Positions 1-8,433 of a stretch of 59,858 nucleotides of DNA are shown here, piece after piece (within the stretch, counting starts at the first letter, position 1; every line of letters begins with the position of its first letter). The notes under the pieces are model-generated. The model had not been told where the DNA came from. It searched no databases and saw nothing but the letters and a program-made list of their open reading frames with translations. Origin of the DNA: Streptomyces toyocaensis (GTDB lineage: Bacteria > Actinomycetota > Actinomycetes > Streptomycetales > Streptomycetaceae); the NCBI RefSeq assembly GCF_000725125.1, contig NZ_JFCB01000036.1, positions 1 to 59,858 of the forward strand. Reading direction: 5' to 3'. The translations under genes and the position numbers were made by a program.

Positions 1-10
1 CTCGCGCGGG

Positions 11-206
11 CGGGGTGCCCGTGGGGGGTGGGGGAGGCGGGAACGGGCTGTTTGCGTGGTCGGGGCGGGACCGGGGTCCGTTTGTGCGGGATCCCCGCGT
101 GGGCGGGGTGCCCGTGGGGCTGGGGGGAGGCGGGAACGGGCTGTTTCCGTGGCCGGGGCGGGACCGGGGTCCGTTTGTGCGGGATCCCCGCGTGGGCGGG
201 GTGCCC
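11..206. repeat. 93-bp direct tandem repeat, two copies plus a partial third
   Basis: The decamer CGGGGTGCCC recurs at 11, 104 and 197, and the DNA between copies is almost identical, so the period is 93 bp. Each unit carries a short palindrome, CCCCGC-GTGG-GCGGGG (about 93-108 and 186-201), that could form a hairpin. The array lies downstream of the minus-strand PH-domain gene and may act as an end-of-transcript structure. Diverged GC-rich copies continue to about 340. I see no gene in 1-341. Confidence 0.75.
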
Positions 207-341
207 TATGAGCGCCCTGCTTCCAAGGTGCGGGCGGGGTGCCCGTGGGGCCCGGGGAGGGCAGGGAGTCCGCGGCCCGCGCGGAGGGGCCGGGAAGGGG
301 GCGAGGGCTCCCGCGGCCCGCGCGGAGGGGCTCGGGGCCGG

Positions 342-1676
342 TCAGGCCATCCAGCGGTCGGGGCGGGCGTCCCTGCGCCCCGTGCGGGATCGTTCCGCCT
401 GGGCCCGCAGCAGGGACGCCGCCTCCGCCGCGTCCCGGAGGCGGGCCGTGACCGACTTGTTCGCGCCGGTGTCCACATGGACGTCGGCGACCCCCCGTGC
501 CCGCTGCCAGGGGCCCTGGACGAGCCGGACGCTCTGCACCTTGGCGTGCGGCACCAGGGACAGGCTGCGGCGCAGCAGGCCGTGGCGCGCGGCGAACACC
601 CCGTCGGTGACGGCGAGCCCGTAACCCCGCCACCACACCGGCATGCACCACCGCGCGCGGAGCGGCGGCCGGACCAGCGCCTCGGGCGGGGGCACGCTCA
701 CCCCGGGCAGCACCCGCGCGACGACCGACTCGGCGAGCTCGCGCGGGGCGACCGGCAGCAGGAGGGAGTTCGACGACCCCGCCACATCCAGCTCCACCCG
801 CACCCAGCCCCGCCGTCGCCACAGCAGCGGCTCGACGAGCCGGACGGTCTGCACACGGCCCGGCGGCACCGTCTCGTGCGCCCGGTCCAGCAGCCCGTGG
901 TCGATGCGCAGCCCGTCGGGCGACTCGCCCAGGGTCCAGTCGTACTCGGCGACGAACCGGCCCACGCTGCTCGCGCCCGCCGCGCCCAGCATCGGCACGG
1001 CCACGGCGAGCACCGTCCACAGGCTGTGGGTGGCCGTCCACAGCAACGGCACCACGACGCAGGCGACCAGGAGCCACCCCCAGGTCGCCCCGGTCAGCAG
1101 CAGGGAGACGGCGAGCACACCCGGTGGCACCCGCAGCATCTGCCGGGACGGCGCCTCACCCACCTCGTGCGCCGTCTCCGGCGCGAAGCCCGCCGCCCGC
1201 GCGAGCAGTTCGGCGCGCAGCACCCGCGCCTCGTCGGCGCCGAGGAAGGCCAGCTCGTCCTTCTTGTCGGCGCCTATGACGTCGAGTCTGAGTTTCGCCA
1301 CGCCCGCGACCCGCGCGAGCAGCGGCTGGGTGACGTCGATGGCCTGGATCCGCTCAAGCCGGATGTGCGCGGTGCGCCGGAACAGCAGCCCGGTACGGAT
1401 GCGCAACTCGGTCCCGGTCACCGAGAAGTGGGTGAACCACCAGCTCAAAAAGCCGTAGAGGGCGGCGGCCGGGAGGAGCACGGCGAGCCCTATCAGCAGG
1501 GTCGTGGTCGTCAGCCGGGTCAGCTGGCGCTGTGCCTGGTCGGGGTCGTGCACCGCCCACCCGATCAGCACCGCGACGGGCGCCCACGCCCGCCTGAACG
1601 GCGTGACGGGGTGCAGCCGCCGCTCGGTCACGGGCGGCCGGCCGCGTACGTCCTCGTGGACGTCCGGGGCCGTCAC
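342..1676 (-). CDS. bacterial PH (bPH2/YdbT-like) membrane protein
   Basis: This predicted integral membrane protein of 444 aa belongs to the YdbS/YdbT type. Residues about 30-44 and 57-78 form hydrophobic segments, followed by a PH-like beta domain whose sequence FSVTGTELRIRTGLLFRR is typical of bPH2 repeats. Another membrane pair at about 180-230 precedes two further repeats of the same type (DWTLGESPDGLRIDHGLL and AVTDGVFAARHGLLRR). The GTG start overlaps the stop of the upstream PH gene by 4 bp, so the two are translationally coupled. YdbS and YdbT are normally a co-encoded pair, which this layout matches. Biochemical function is unknown for the family; a membrane-lipid or envelope role is only inferred. 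Confidence 0.85.
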   Translation of the reverse strand: MTAPDVHEDVRGRPPVTERRLHPVTPFRRAWAPVAVLIGWAVHDPDQAQRQLTRLTTTTLLIGLAVLLPAAALYGFLSWWFTHFSVTGTELRIRTGLLFRRTAHIRLERIQAIDVTQPLLARVAGVAKLRLDVIGADKKDELAFLGADEARVLRAELLARAAGFAPETAHEVGEAPSRQMLRVPPGVLAVSLLLTGATWGWLLVACVVVPLLWTATHSLWTVLAVAVPMLGAAGASSVGRFVAEYDWTLGESPDGLRIDHGLLDRAHETVPPGRVQTVRLVEPLLWRRRGWVRVELDVAGSSNSLLLPVAPRELAESVVARVLPGVSVPPPEALVRPPLRARWCMPVWWRGYGLAVTDGVFAARHGLLRRSLSLVPHAKVQSVRLVQGPWQRARGVADVHVDTGANKSVTARLRDAAEAASLLRAQAERSRTGRRDARPDRWMA

Positions 1677-2218
1677 AGCCCCGCCGATCGGGCCTCGCCG
1701 AGCTCCGTGAGCCGGTCGCGCAGCCGTTCCGCCTCGGCCGGGTCGAGGCCGGGGATGGTCGCGTCGGTCGCGGCGGCCGCCGTGTGCAGCTGCACGCTGG
1801 CCAGCCCGAAGTGCCGTTCCACGGGCCCCGAGGTGACCTCGACCAGCTGCATCCGCCCGTACGGCACGACCGTCTCCTCGCGCCACAGGACCCCACGGCT
1901 GATCAGCAGGTCGTCGGCGCGCTCCGCGTACCTCCAGGAGCGCCAGTTCCGCTCCAGCATCACCCAGCCCCAGAGCAGCAGGGCGAGCGGCAGGGCCGCG
2001 AAGGCCGCCCAGCCGGGCCCCGCCAGCAGCGCCGGCACCAGCCCGGTGGCGAGCGTCAGCAGCCCCAGCCACACCACCAGCAGCAGGCGCCGCATCGTGA
2101 GCAGTCCCGGGGGCAGTGCGATCCAGACCGGTTCGTCCCCCGCGCCCGCCGGCCCCGCCGCCTGCGCCGTCCTGTCCGCTTCCGCCGGCCCCGTGTCGTG
2201 CGGGCTCCCCGTCTCCAT
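1673..2218 (-). CDS. short bPH2-domain membrane protein (YdbS-like)
   Basis: The product is 181 aa. A Pro/Ala-rich start is followed by two membrane helices (about residues 40-85) and one bPH2 domain (ERADDLLISRGVLWREETVVPYGRMQLVEVTSGP). That pattern is characteristic of YdbS-like proteins. The ATG at 2218 starts the minus-strand two-gene unit, and its stop overlaps the start of the longer PH protein at 1676. It is divergent from the NuoD-like gene at 2250 across only 31 bp, so both promoters must share or overlap this gap. The partner relationship with the downstream PH gene is well supported by layout; the role is unknown. Confidence 0.85.
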   Translation of the reverse strand: METGSPHDTGPAEADRTAQAAGPAGAGDEPVWIALPPGLLTMRRLLLVVWLGLLTLATGLVPALLAGPGWAAFAALPLALLLWGWVMLERNWRSWRYAERADDLLISRGVLWREETVVPYGRMQLVEVTSGPVERHFGLASVQLHTAAAATDATIPGLDPAEAERLRDRLTELGEARSAGL

Positions 2219-2249
2219 AGGGCCAGCGTACGTAGGGGAGACTGTGTTC

Positions 2250-3401
2250 ATGACTCCCAAGACGGAGACCATGGTCGGCATCGGCGGCGCGGCGGAGAGC
2301 ACCGACATGGTGCTCAACATCGGACCCCAGCACCCCTCCACGCACGGCGTGCTGCGGCTGAAGCTCGTCCTGGACGGCGAGCGCATCATCAGCGCGGAGC
2401 CCGTCATCGGTTACATGCACCGGGGCGCGGAGAAACTCTTCGAGGCCCGCGACTACCGCCAGATCATCATGCTGGCCAACCGCCACGACTGGCTGTCGGC
2501 GTTCTCCAACGAGCTGGGCGTGGTCCTCGCCGTGGAGCGGATGCTCGGCATGGAGGTCCCCGAGCGCGCGGTGTGGCTGCGCACGCTGCTCGCGGAGCTG
2601 AACCGGGTGCTCAACCACCTGATGTTCCTCGGCTCCTATCCGCTGGAACTCGGCGGCATCACCCCGATCTTCTACGCCTTCCGGGAGCGCGAGGAGCTCC
2701 AGCACGTCATGGAGGAGGTCTCCGGTGGGCGCATGCACTACATGTTCAACCGCGTGGGCGGCCTCAAGGAGGACCTCCCCGCCGGATGGGCCACGCGCGC
2801 GCGTGCCGCGGTGGCCGACGTGCGCTCCCGCATGGACCGCTTCGACGACCTGGTGCTCGGCAACGAGATCTTCCGGGGCCGCACGCGCGGCGTCGGCGTG
2901 CTCTCCCCGGAGGCGGTGCACGCCTACGGGGTGAGCGGGCCGATCGGGCGTGCCTCGGGCGTCGACTTCGACCTGCGCCGCGACGAGCCGTACCTCGCCT
3001 ACGGCGAACTGGGCGACGTCCTTGAGGTGGTGACCCGCGAGGAGGGCGACTGCCTGGCCCGCTTCGAGTGCCTCCTCGCGCAGACCCACAACGCCCTCGA
3101 CCTCGCCGACGCCTGCCTCGACCGGCTCGCCGGCCTGCCGCCGGGCCCGGTCAACCAGCGGCTCCCGAAGGTCCTCAAGGCGCCCGAGGGACACACGTAC
3201 GCGTGGACCGAGAACCCGCTCGGCATCAACGGCTACTACCTGGTCAGCAAGGGGGAGAAGACGCCGTACCGGCTGAAGCTGCGCTCGGCGTCGTACAACA
3301 ACATCCAGGCGCTCACCGAACTGCTGCCGGGGACGCTGGTGGCGGACATGGTGGCGATCCTGGGGTCGATGTTCTTCGTCGTGGGGGACATCGACAAGTA
3401 G
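2250..3401 (+). CDS. nuoD2: orphan NADH-quinone oxidoreductase subunit D paralogue (NuoD2-like)
   Basis: The 383-aa protein is a 49-kDa/NuoD family subunit, related to [NiFe]-hydrogenase large subunits, that would line the quinone site of complex I. GPQHPSTHGVLRL (about 26-38) holds the conserved quinone-site His (H33). MHRGAEKLFE follows with Arg58, then RDYRQIIMLANRHDWLSAF. By recalled alignment to human NDUFS2, W81 occupies the place of the quinone-binding Tyr (bovine Tyr108). The C-terminus ends in the usual SMFFVVGDIDK. No other nuo gene is nearby, so this is a stand-alone copy. The ATG at 2250 has AGGGGAG 9 nt upstream; an in-frame GTG at 2244 is less well spaced. S. coelicolor SCO3392 is the likely orthologue (from memory). 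Confidence 0.9.
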   Translation: MTPKTETMVGIGGAAESTDMVLNIGPQHPSTHGVLRLKLVLDGERIISAEPVIGYMHRGAEKLFEARDYRQIIMLANRHDWLSAFSNELGVVLAVERMLGMEVPERAVWLRTLLAELNRVLNHLMFLGSYPLELGGITPIFYAFREREELQHVMEEVSGGRMHYMFNRVGGLKEDLPAGWATRARAAVADVRSRMDRFDDLVLGNEIFRGRTRGVGVLSPEAVHAYGVSGPIGRASGVDFDLRRDEPYLAYGELGDVLEVVTREEGDCLARFECLLAQTHNALDLADACLDRLAGLPPGPVNQRLPKVLKAPEGHTYAWTENPLGINGYYLVSKGEKTPYRLKLRSASYNNIQALTELLPGTLVADMVAILGSMFFVVGDIDK

Positions 3402-3424
3402 GTCCCCGGCAGGGCACCCCGTGC

Positions 3425-4462
3425 TCAGCCGCCGATCGGGTCCCCGATCCCCACCGGCTGCACCAGCCACCCGAAGTCCCCGAGTCCGCCGGGCGCGGTC
3501 AGCTCGGCGGCCTCCCCGGCGCTCGCGAGGGCGCGCACGTACCCGGCGGGGTCCGTGGACGCCAGGGCGAGCGGAGGGCGTGCGCCGCTCACCCCCAGGG
3601 CGTCCAGGGCCTCCCGCTGCGCCAGCAGGCGCGTGCCGGGGAGCGCGCAGGCCGCGGCGCACGCGTCCAGCGCGACATGCGCGGTGATGTCGCACGACCC
3701 GTCCGGCACGGGCGCCGTCTCCCGCCCCTCCCGGAACCCGGTGAGCGTCCCGAACGGCGGCCGGGCGGCGGCCGTGTGCGCGTAGTCCACGGCGACGGCG
3801 AGCCCCCGTGCGACCGTCCCGGCCACCTCCGCCCAGGCCCGGTCCCGGGGCAGCCCGATCTCCGCGCGGAGACCCTCCTCGGCCGCCAGCGGCCACCACC
3901 GCGCCAGCCACGCGGCCTCCGCACCGGTGACCGGCTCCCCGAGCCGCTCCGTCCCGTCACCACGCACCAGTACCAGGCGCGGCACGCCCGCCGCGTCCAC
4001 CTCGGCGACGTCCACGGGCACGTTGTCCAGCCACTCGTTGGCGAAGAGCAGCCCCGTGACGCCGTCCGGGGGCTCGGTGCGCCACTCGACCCGTTGATCG
4101 AGTCCGGCGGGCCGGCCTCCGAGTTCGACGGCGCACGCCCGCGTGCGCTCCGCCACTCCGGCGGGCAGTGCGGCGAGGACGCCCGCGGCCAGCTCGCCCC
4201 GCCCGGCCGCCATGTCCACGAAGTCGAGCACCGCGGGCCGCCCCAGTGCGTCGTCGACCCGGCACAGCAGCCGCGCCACGGCACCCGCGAACAGCGGCGA
4301 GGCGTGCACCGACGTACGGAAGTGCCCGGCCGGCCCCTCCCCGGGCCGGCGGTAGAAGCCCTCCGGGCCGTACAGGGCGTCCCGGGCCGCCGCCCGCCAG
4401 CCCCGCAGGCCCTCTCCGGTTCCCGGCGTCACCGGTTCCTCACCCGCCCTCGCACTCGCCAC
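3425..4462 (-). CDS. MidA/NDUFAF7-family SAM-dependent methyltransferase
   Basis: This 345-aa class I methyltransferase has the family signature GPEGFYRR...HFRTSVHASPLF at about 32-58, SAM motif I DFVDMAAGRGEL at about 80-91 and a downstream ANEWLDNVPVD segment typical of DUF185/MidA proteins. In mitochondria the homologue NDUFAF7 dimethylates an arginine of the NuoD-like subunit NDUFS2 and is needed for complex I assembly. Here the gene is convergent with a NuoD paralogue, with only 23 bp between the stops. That makes the neighbouring protein a natural candidate substrate, but this is inference. The GTG at 4462 is used; a later GTG at 4432 would trim ten residues. Confidence 0.85.
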   Translation of the reverse strand: MASARAGEEPVTPGTGEGLRGWRAAARDALYGPEGFYRRPGEGPAGHFRTSVHASPLFAGAVARLLCRVDDALGRPAVLDFVDMAAGRGELAAGVLAALPAGVAERTRACAVELGGRPAGLDQRVEWRTEPPDGVTGLLFANEWLDNVPVDVAEVDAAGVPRLVLVRGDGTERLGEPVTGAEAAWLARWWPLAAEEGLRAEIGLPRDRAWAEVAGTVARGLAVAVDYAHTAAARPPFGTLTGFREGRETAPVPDGSCDITAHVALDACAAACALPGTRLLAQREALDALGVSGARPPLALASTDPAGYVRALASAGEAAELTAPGGLGDFGWLVQPVGIGDPIGG

Positions 4463-4580
4463 CGGCCCAGGTTAACGGCGGGGATATGCCGGGCCTCCAC
4501 CTTGCGGAGTACGCGTGCGGACCGGGGATCGACCCTCCGGTTGACCCCTGCACGCATTTCGCTTCCCTACGCTGGGTTAC

Positions 4581-5783
4581 GTGCAGCGCCTCTATGACTT
4601 CCTCCGCAGACACCCGACATGGGTCGACGGCTTCTGGGCCGTGGTCCTGTTCGGCCTTTCGGTGATCAGCGGAGCGAATACGGAGGCGGCCCGGGGAACG
4701 GATCTTCCGGCCCTCACCGTGCCGGTCGTACTGCTGCTGTCGCTGGTCGTCGCGCTGCGCCGCCGCATGCCCGAGCGGATGCTGGTCCTCGCCCTCGCCG
4801 TGGGCGCGGGGCAGCTGATCACGGACGTGGCGACGCTGCCCGCCGACTTCGCCCTGCTGGTGATCGTCTACACGGTCGCGGCCGTCGGTGCCCGCTGGGC
4901 CTCGCGCCTCGCGCTGACCGCCGGCCTGTGCGCGGCCCCGCTCGCACAGCTGCGCTGGCCGAACGAGGACACGGGCACGGCGGGCAATCTCGCCCTGATG
5001 ATCTTCCAGACCGTGCCCTTCGCCCTCGCCTGGGTGCTCGGCGACTCCATCCGCACCCGCCGCGCCTACTTCGCACAGCTCGAGGAACGGGCCGCCCGTC
5101 TGGAGAAGGAGCGCGCGGCGCAGGCCAAGGTCGCGGTCGCCGCCGAACGCGCCCGGATAGCGCGCGAGCTGCACGACGTCGTGGCGCACAACGTGTCGGT
5201 GATGGTGGTGCAGGCCGACGGCGCCGCCTACGTCCTCGACGCCGCGCCCGACCAGGCCAAGAAGGCCCTGGAGACCATCTCCTCCACGGGCCGCCAGGCC
5301 CTCGCCGAGATGCGCCGCCTGCTGGGCGTGCTGCGCACCGGCGAGCACCAGGAGGCGGGCGAGTACGTGCCGCAGCCCGACGTGCGGCAGATCGAGGACC
5401 TCGTCGAGCAGTGCCGGGGGTCCGGGCTGCCCGTGGACTTCAGGGTCGAGGGCACACCGCGCCCCCTGCCCAGCGGGGTCGAGCTGACCGCCTACCGCAT
5501 CGTGCAGGAGGCGCTCACCAATACGCGCAAGCACGGCGGCCCCAACGCGGGCGCCAGCGTTCGCCTGGTGTACTTCGACGACGGCCTCGGCCTGCTCGTG
5601 GAGGACGACGGAAAGGGCGCCCCGCACGAGCTCTACGAGGAGGGCGGCTTCGACGGCCAGGGACACGGCCTGATCGGCATGCGCGAGCGGGTCGGCATGG
5701 TCGGCGGAACCCTGGACGCGGGACCGCGCCCGGGCGGAGGATTCCGCATCAGCGTGCTGCTGCCGCTCAAACCAGCGCATTGA
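4581..5783 (+). CDS. two-component sensor histidine kinase (HisKA_3/NarL partner)
   Basis: The membrane sensor kinase has 400 aa. Four or five hydrophobic helices span about 15-155, followed by a coiled region and the dimerisation/phosphoacceptor helix RIARELHDVVAHNVSVMVVQ with phospho-His198. The HATPase_c domain shows the N box YRIVQEALTNTRKHG and the G box GLIGMRERV. It lacks a large extracytoplasmic loop, so the signal is probably sensed in or at the membrane. TACGCT at 4568-4573 lies 7 nt before the GTG, suggesting a leaderless mRNA. Its partner regulator starts 81 bp downstream. It resembles S. coelicolor SCO3390 (from memory); the ligand cannot be read from sequence. Confidence 0.9.
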   Translation: MQRLYDFLRRHPTWVDGFWAVVLFGLSVISGANTEAARGTDLPALTVPVVLLLSLVVALRRRMPERMLVLALAVGAGQLITDVATLPADFALLVIVYTVAAVGARWASRLALTAGLCAAPLAQLRWPNEDTGTAGNLALMIFQTVPFALAWVLGDSIRTRRAYFAQLEERAARLEKERAAQAKVAVAAERARIARELHDVVAHNVSVMVVQADGAAYVLDAAPDQAKKALETISSTGRQALAEMRRLLGVLRTGEHQEAGEYVPQPDVRQIEDLVEQCRGSGLPVDFRVEGTPRPLPSGVELTAYRIVQEALTNTRKHGGPNAGASVRLVYFDDGLGLLVEDDGKGAPHELYEEGGFDGQGHGLIGMRERVGMVGGTLDAGPRPGGGFRISVLLPLKPAH

Positions 5784-5864
5784 CGCCTTCCAGCGCCCCC
5801 TGTTGACACCTGTCACAACCTCTGTGACGACCTGACGACCTGACGACCGAACGGAAGAGGCCCG

Positions 5865-6536
5865 ATGACGATCCGCGTGATGCTCGTCGACGACCAGGTG
5901 CTGCTGCGCACCGGGTTCCGGATGGTGCTCGCCGCCCAGCCGGACATGGAGGTCGTGGCGGAGGCGGGCGACGGCGTCGAGGCGCTTCAGGTGCTGCGGT
6001 CCACCGCCGTCGACGTGGTGCTGATGGACGTCCGCATGCCCAAGCTCGACGGGGTGGAGACGACCCGCCGGATCTGCGCGGACACGGACCCGCCGAAGGT
6101 GCTGATCCTGACCACCTTCGACCTGGACGAGTACGCCTTCTCCGGGCTGAAGGCGGGCGCGTCCGGCTTCATGCTCAAGGACGTGCCGCCGGGCGAGCTG
6201 CTCGCGGCGATCCGCGCGGTGCACAGCGGTGACGCCGTGGTCGCCCCCTCCACCACCCGCCGGCTCCTGGACCGGTTCGCGCCGATGCTGCCCAGCGGCG
6301 GCAGGCAGCCTCAGCACAAGGAGCTGGAACGGCTCACCGAGCGCGAGCGTGAGGTCATGGTCCTGGTCGCGCAGGGCCTGTCCAACGGAGAGATCGCGGC
6401 CCGGCTGGTGCTCTCCGAGGCGACCGTGAAGACCCACGTGGGCCGCATCCTCACCAAGCTGGGCCTGCGGGACCGGGTGCAAGTCGTCGTCCTCGCCTAC
6501 GAGACGGGTCTGGTGCGGGCCGGCGGACACGGCTGA
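5865..6536 (+). CDS. NarL/FixJ-family response regulator
   Basis: The regulator has 223 aa. The receiver domain (1-120) has acidic residues D9/D10, phosphoacceptor Asp55 in LMDVRMPK, the Thr of ILTTFD and the conserved Lys of MLKD. A LuxR-type helix-turn-helix (about 155-215) carries LTEREREVMVLVAQGLSNGEIAARL and ATVKTHVGRILTKL. It follows the kinase at 4581 and is its obvious partner. The gap between them (5784-5864) contains two short TGACGACC direct repeats just before an AGAGG ribosome-binding site. SCO3389 would be the S. coelicolor counterpart (from memory). Confidence 0.92.
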   Translation: MTIRVMLVDDQVLLRTGFRMVLAAQPDMEVVAEAGDGVEALQVLRSTAVDVVLMDVRMPKLDGVETTRRICADTDPPKVLILTTFDLDEYAFSGLKAGASGFMLKDVPPGELLAAIRAVHSGDAVVAPSTTRRLLDRFAPMLPSGGRQPQHKELERLTEREREVMVLVAQGLSNGEIAARLVLSEATVKTHVGRILTKLGLRDRVQVVVLAYETGLVRAGGHG

Positions 6537-6567
6537 ACGGACGGCCGCGCGCCGGTAGGGTCCGTCC

Positions 6568-7197
6568 ATGCTGCTGTGGATCAACGGGCCCTTCGGGGGC
6601 GGCAAGACCCAGACCGCACACGAGATTCGGCGCCGTCTGCCGGGCAGCGTCATCTGCGACCCGGAGTACCCCGGCTTCGGCCTGCACCGCATGCTCCCGC
6701 CCGACCTGCGCGGCGACTTCCAGGACCTGCGCGCCTGGCGGCAGGGCGTCGTCGAGGTCCTCGACCTCGCCCTGACCCGGCACGACTGCGTGGTGATCGC
6801 GCCGATGACCGTCACCGACCCCGGGCACTTCGCGGAGACCGTGGGACGGCTGCGCGAACTCGGCCACGACGTGCGCCACTTCACGCTCCTCGCCGAACGT
6901 GCGACGGTACTGCGGCGGTTGCGCGAGCGCGGCTTCGGCCACCTCCTCGGGTCCGTCCTGGGCAAGGCCTCGCTGCGCCGGGAGAGCTGGGCGGTGCAGC
7001 GGCTCGACCACTGCCTGGAGCGGCTGCGCGAGCCTGAGTTCGCCGAGCACCTGTGGACCGACCGCACCACGGTGCCGAAGACGGCGGACCGCATCGCCGT
7101 CCTGGCCGGACTGACCCTGCGCCCCCACCAAGGGGGCCCGCTGCGGACCCGGCTGCGGCAGGCGGGCGTGGGCATCCGGCACATCCGTTTCGACTGA
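6568..7197 (+). CDS. TmrB-like P-loop ATP-binding protein
   Basis: The 209-aa cytosolic NTPase opens with Walker A GPFGGGKT (residues 7-14). DCVVIAPMTVTD at about 72-83 is a plausible second nucleotide-site strand. The segment CDPEYPGFGLHRMLP matches the tunicamycin-resistance TmrB-like and AAA-kinase-like family, where the P-loop is essential; the substrate is not certain. TAGGGT at 6556-6561 lies 6 nt upstream of the ATG and no Shine-Dalgarno is visible, so a leaderless mRNA is likely. It is convergent with the ArsR-type gene, with 21 bp between them. A real resistance role cannot be claimed from sequence alone. Confidence 0.7.
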   Translation: MLLWINGPFGGGKTQTAHEIRRRLPGSVICDPEYPGFGLHRMLPPDLRGDFQDLRAWRQGVVEVLDLALTRHDCVVIAPMTVTDPGHFAETVGRLRELGHDVRHFTLLAERATVLRRLRERGFGHLLGSVLGKASLRRESWAVQRLDHCLERLREPEFAEHLWTDRTTVPKTADRIAVLAGLTLRPHQGGPLRTRLRQAGVGIRHIRFD

Positions 7198-7218
7198 CCG
7201 CACAGGCGGTGCGCGCCC

Positions 7219-8340
7219 TCAGCGCAGGATCCCCTCAAGGAAGTCGCTGCCCAGCCGGGCCACGACCGTCACGTCCAGCTGGTGCAGCACGTACCGCCCG
7301 CGGCGGCGGGTGCTGATCAGCCCGGCCTTCTTCAGCACGCTCAGGTGCCGGGATATCTCCGGCGCCGTCATGCCATGCACCTGGGCCAGTTCGCTGGTGG
7401 TGTGCGCGCTGCGGGCGAGATGGCGGCACATGCGCATACGGACCGGGTGGGACAGCGCGGTCATCCGCAGGGCCAGCTGGTCGACCGTCGGCGGGGCGGC
7501 CGGCTCGGGGGAGCCGACCGGGTAGTGCAGCACCGGCTGCCAGCCGTACCGGTGGAGCACCATCAGGTGCGGCCAGCCGAGGCTGGTCGGGATCAGCAGC
7601 AGCCCGCCGTCGCCCGTGGCCGTACGGCCCTCGCCCAGCTTGTCCACGGTGATCCGGCCCGCCGCCTCGTCGAGCGTCACGGCGGGGGACACCGAGCCCA
7701 GTGCCTCGGCCGGCCCCTTGTGCCGGAGCAGGTCGGTCTTGAGGCGGGTGTCGGCGGCGAGCCGGGGGTGCAGCCGGGCCCACGTCCCGGCGAAGAACGC
7801 GGCGTCGCAGTCCCGGAGGAACTGCCGCAGCCAGTCCCTGATCCGCGGTGGATCCGCGAGCAGCCGCTCGGTGAACAGGAGCTGCCGCGGCCCCCGCGCG
7901 GCGGCCAGCTCCAGCGAGCGGCGGCGCAGCCCCTCGTCGGCGAGCGGGCCCGCCCCCGGCAGGCCGTAGGGGAGGGCGCAGGTGAACTCCAGGGCGGCGT
8001 CCACGAACTGCTCGTCGGACAGCTCGTCCAGCAGGTCCAGCTCCTCGGCGAGGGTCCCGCCCGGGAGCGTCCTGCGGCCCGGCAGGCCGGCGCTCGGCAG
8101 GAACAGGTCCGAGAACGTCGTCCGCCACAGGAAGTCCGCCTCGCACATCCGGTCCGCGAGGTGCGGGTCCAGCCGCGCGGTCACGCCCGTCACCCAGCCC
8201 CGCAGCGCCGGATGGTGCGACGGCTCGGACAGCGCGTGCAGCGCCATGCCGAGCTCGGCCAAGGGCGAGGGTACGACGGCGACCCGTTCCGGCCGCAGCC
8301 CCGCGATGTCGATGTGCACGCCCATGTCCACATGGTGCAC
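7219..8340 (-). CDS. ArsR-family helix-turn-helix regulator with long N-terminal domain (DUF5937-like)
   Basis: The protein has 373 aa. The last about 90 residues are a winged helix-turn-helix of ArsR type (LSHPVRMRMCRHLARSAHTTSELAQVHGMTAPEISRHLSVLKKAGLI), with the wing RRRGRYVLHQLD. The N-terminal about 280 residues form a domain common in actinobacterial ArsR-like proteins (HIDIAGLRPERVAVVPSPLAELGMALHALSEPSHHP) and presumably bind an effector; no metal-binding Cys pair is visible. The GTG at 8340 has GAGG 10 nt upstream; an ATG at 8325 is an alternative start. No obvious target operon is adjacent, so its regulon is unknown. Confidence 0.82.
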   Translation of the reverse strand: MHHVDMGVHIDIAGLRPERVAVVPSPLAELGMALHALSEPSHHPALRGWVTGVTARLDPHLADRMCEADFLWRTTFSDLFLPSAGLPGRRTLPGGTLAEELDLLDELSDEQFVDAALEFTCALPYGLPGAGPLADEGLRRRSLELAAARGPRQLLFTERLLADPPRIRDWLRQFLRDCDAAFFAGTWARLHPRLAADTRLKTDLLRHKGPAEALGSVSPAVTLDEAAGRITVDKLGEGRTATGDGGLLLIPTSLGWPHLMVLHRYGWQPVLHYPVGSPEPAAPPTVDQLALRMTALSHPVRMRMCRHLARSAHTTSELAQVHGMTAPEISRHLSVLKKAGLISTRRRGRYVLHQLDVTVVARLGSDFLEGILR

Positions 8341-8433
8341 GACGACGTGACCTCGCCCCCGCCGCCGCTTCCCGACCGGGCTCCGCCCCAGACCCGGGGA
8401 CGGGACGGAAAGGGCGGCGGGGGCGAAAGGGCG

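Noticed and set aside
11..340. CRISPR array at the left edge
   Set aside because: The CCCCGC/GCGGGG palindrome resembles type I-E repeat ends, but the intervening DNA is itself repeated, so there are no unique spacers.
15..2249. Large N-terminal extension of the NuoD-like protein
   Set aside because: The frame stays open for over 700 codons upstream, but it is antisense to the PH-domain genes and Arg/Pro/Gly-rich; homology begins at the ATG at 2250.
342..3911. Very long minus-strand open frames across several genes
   Set aside because: In GC-rich Streptomyces DNA shadow frames are long; they break known domains and have wrong third-position bias.
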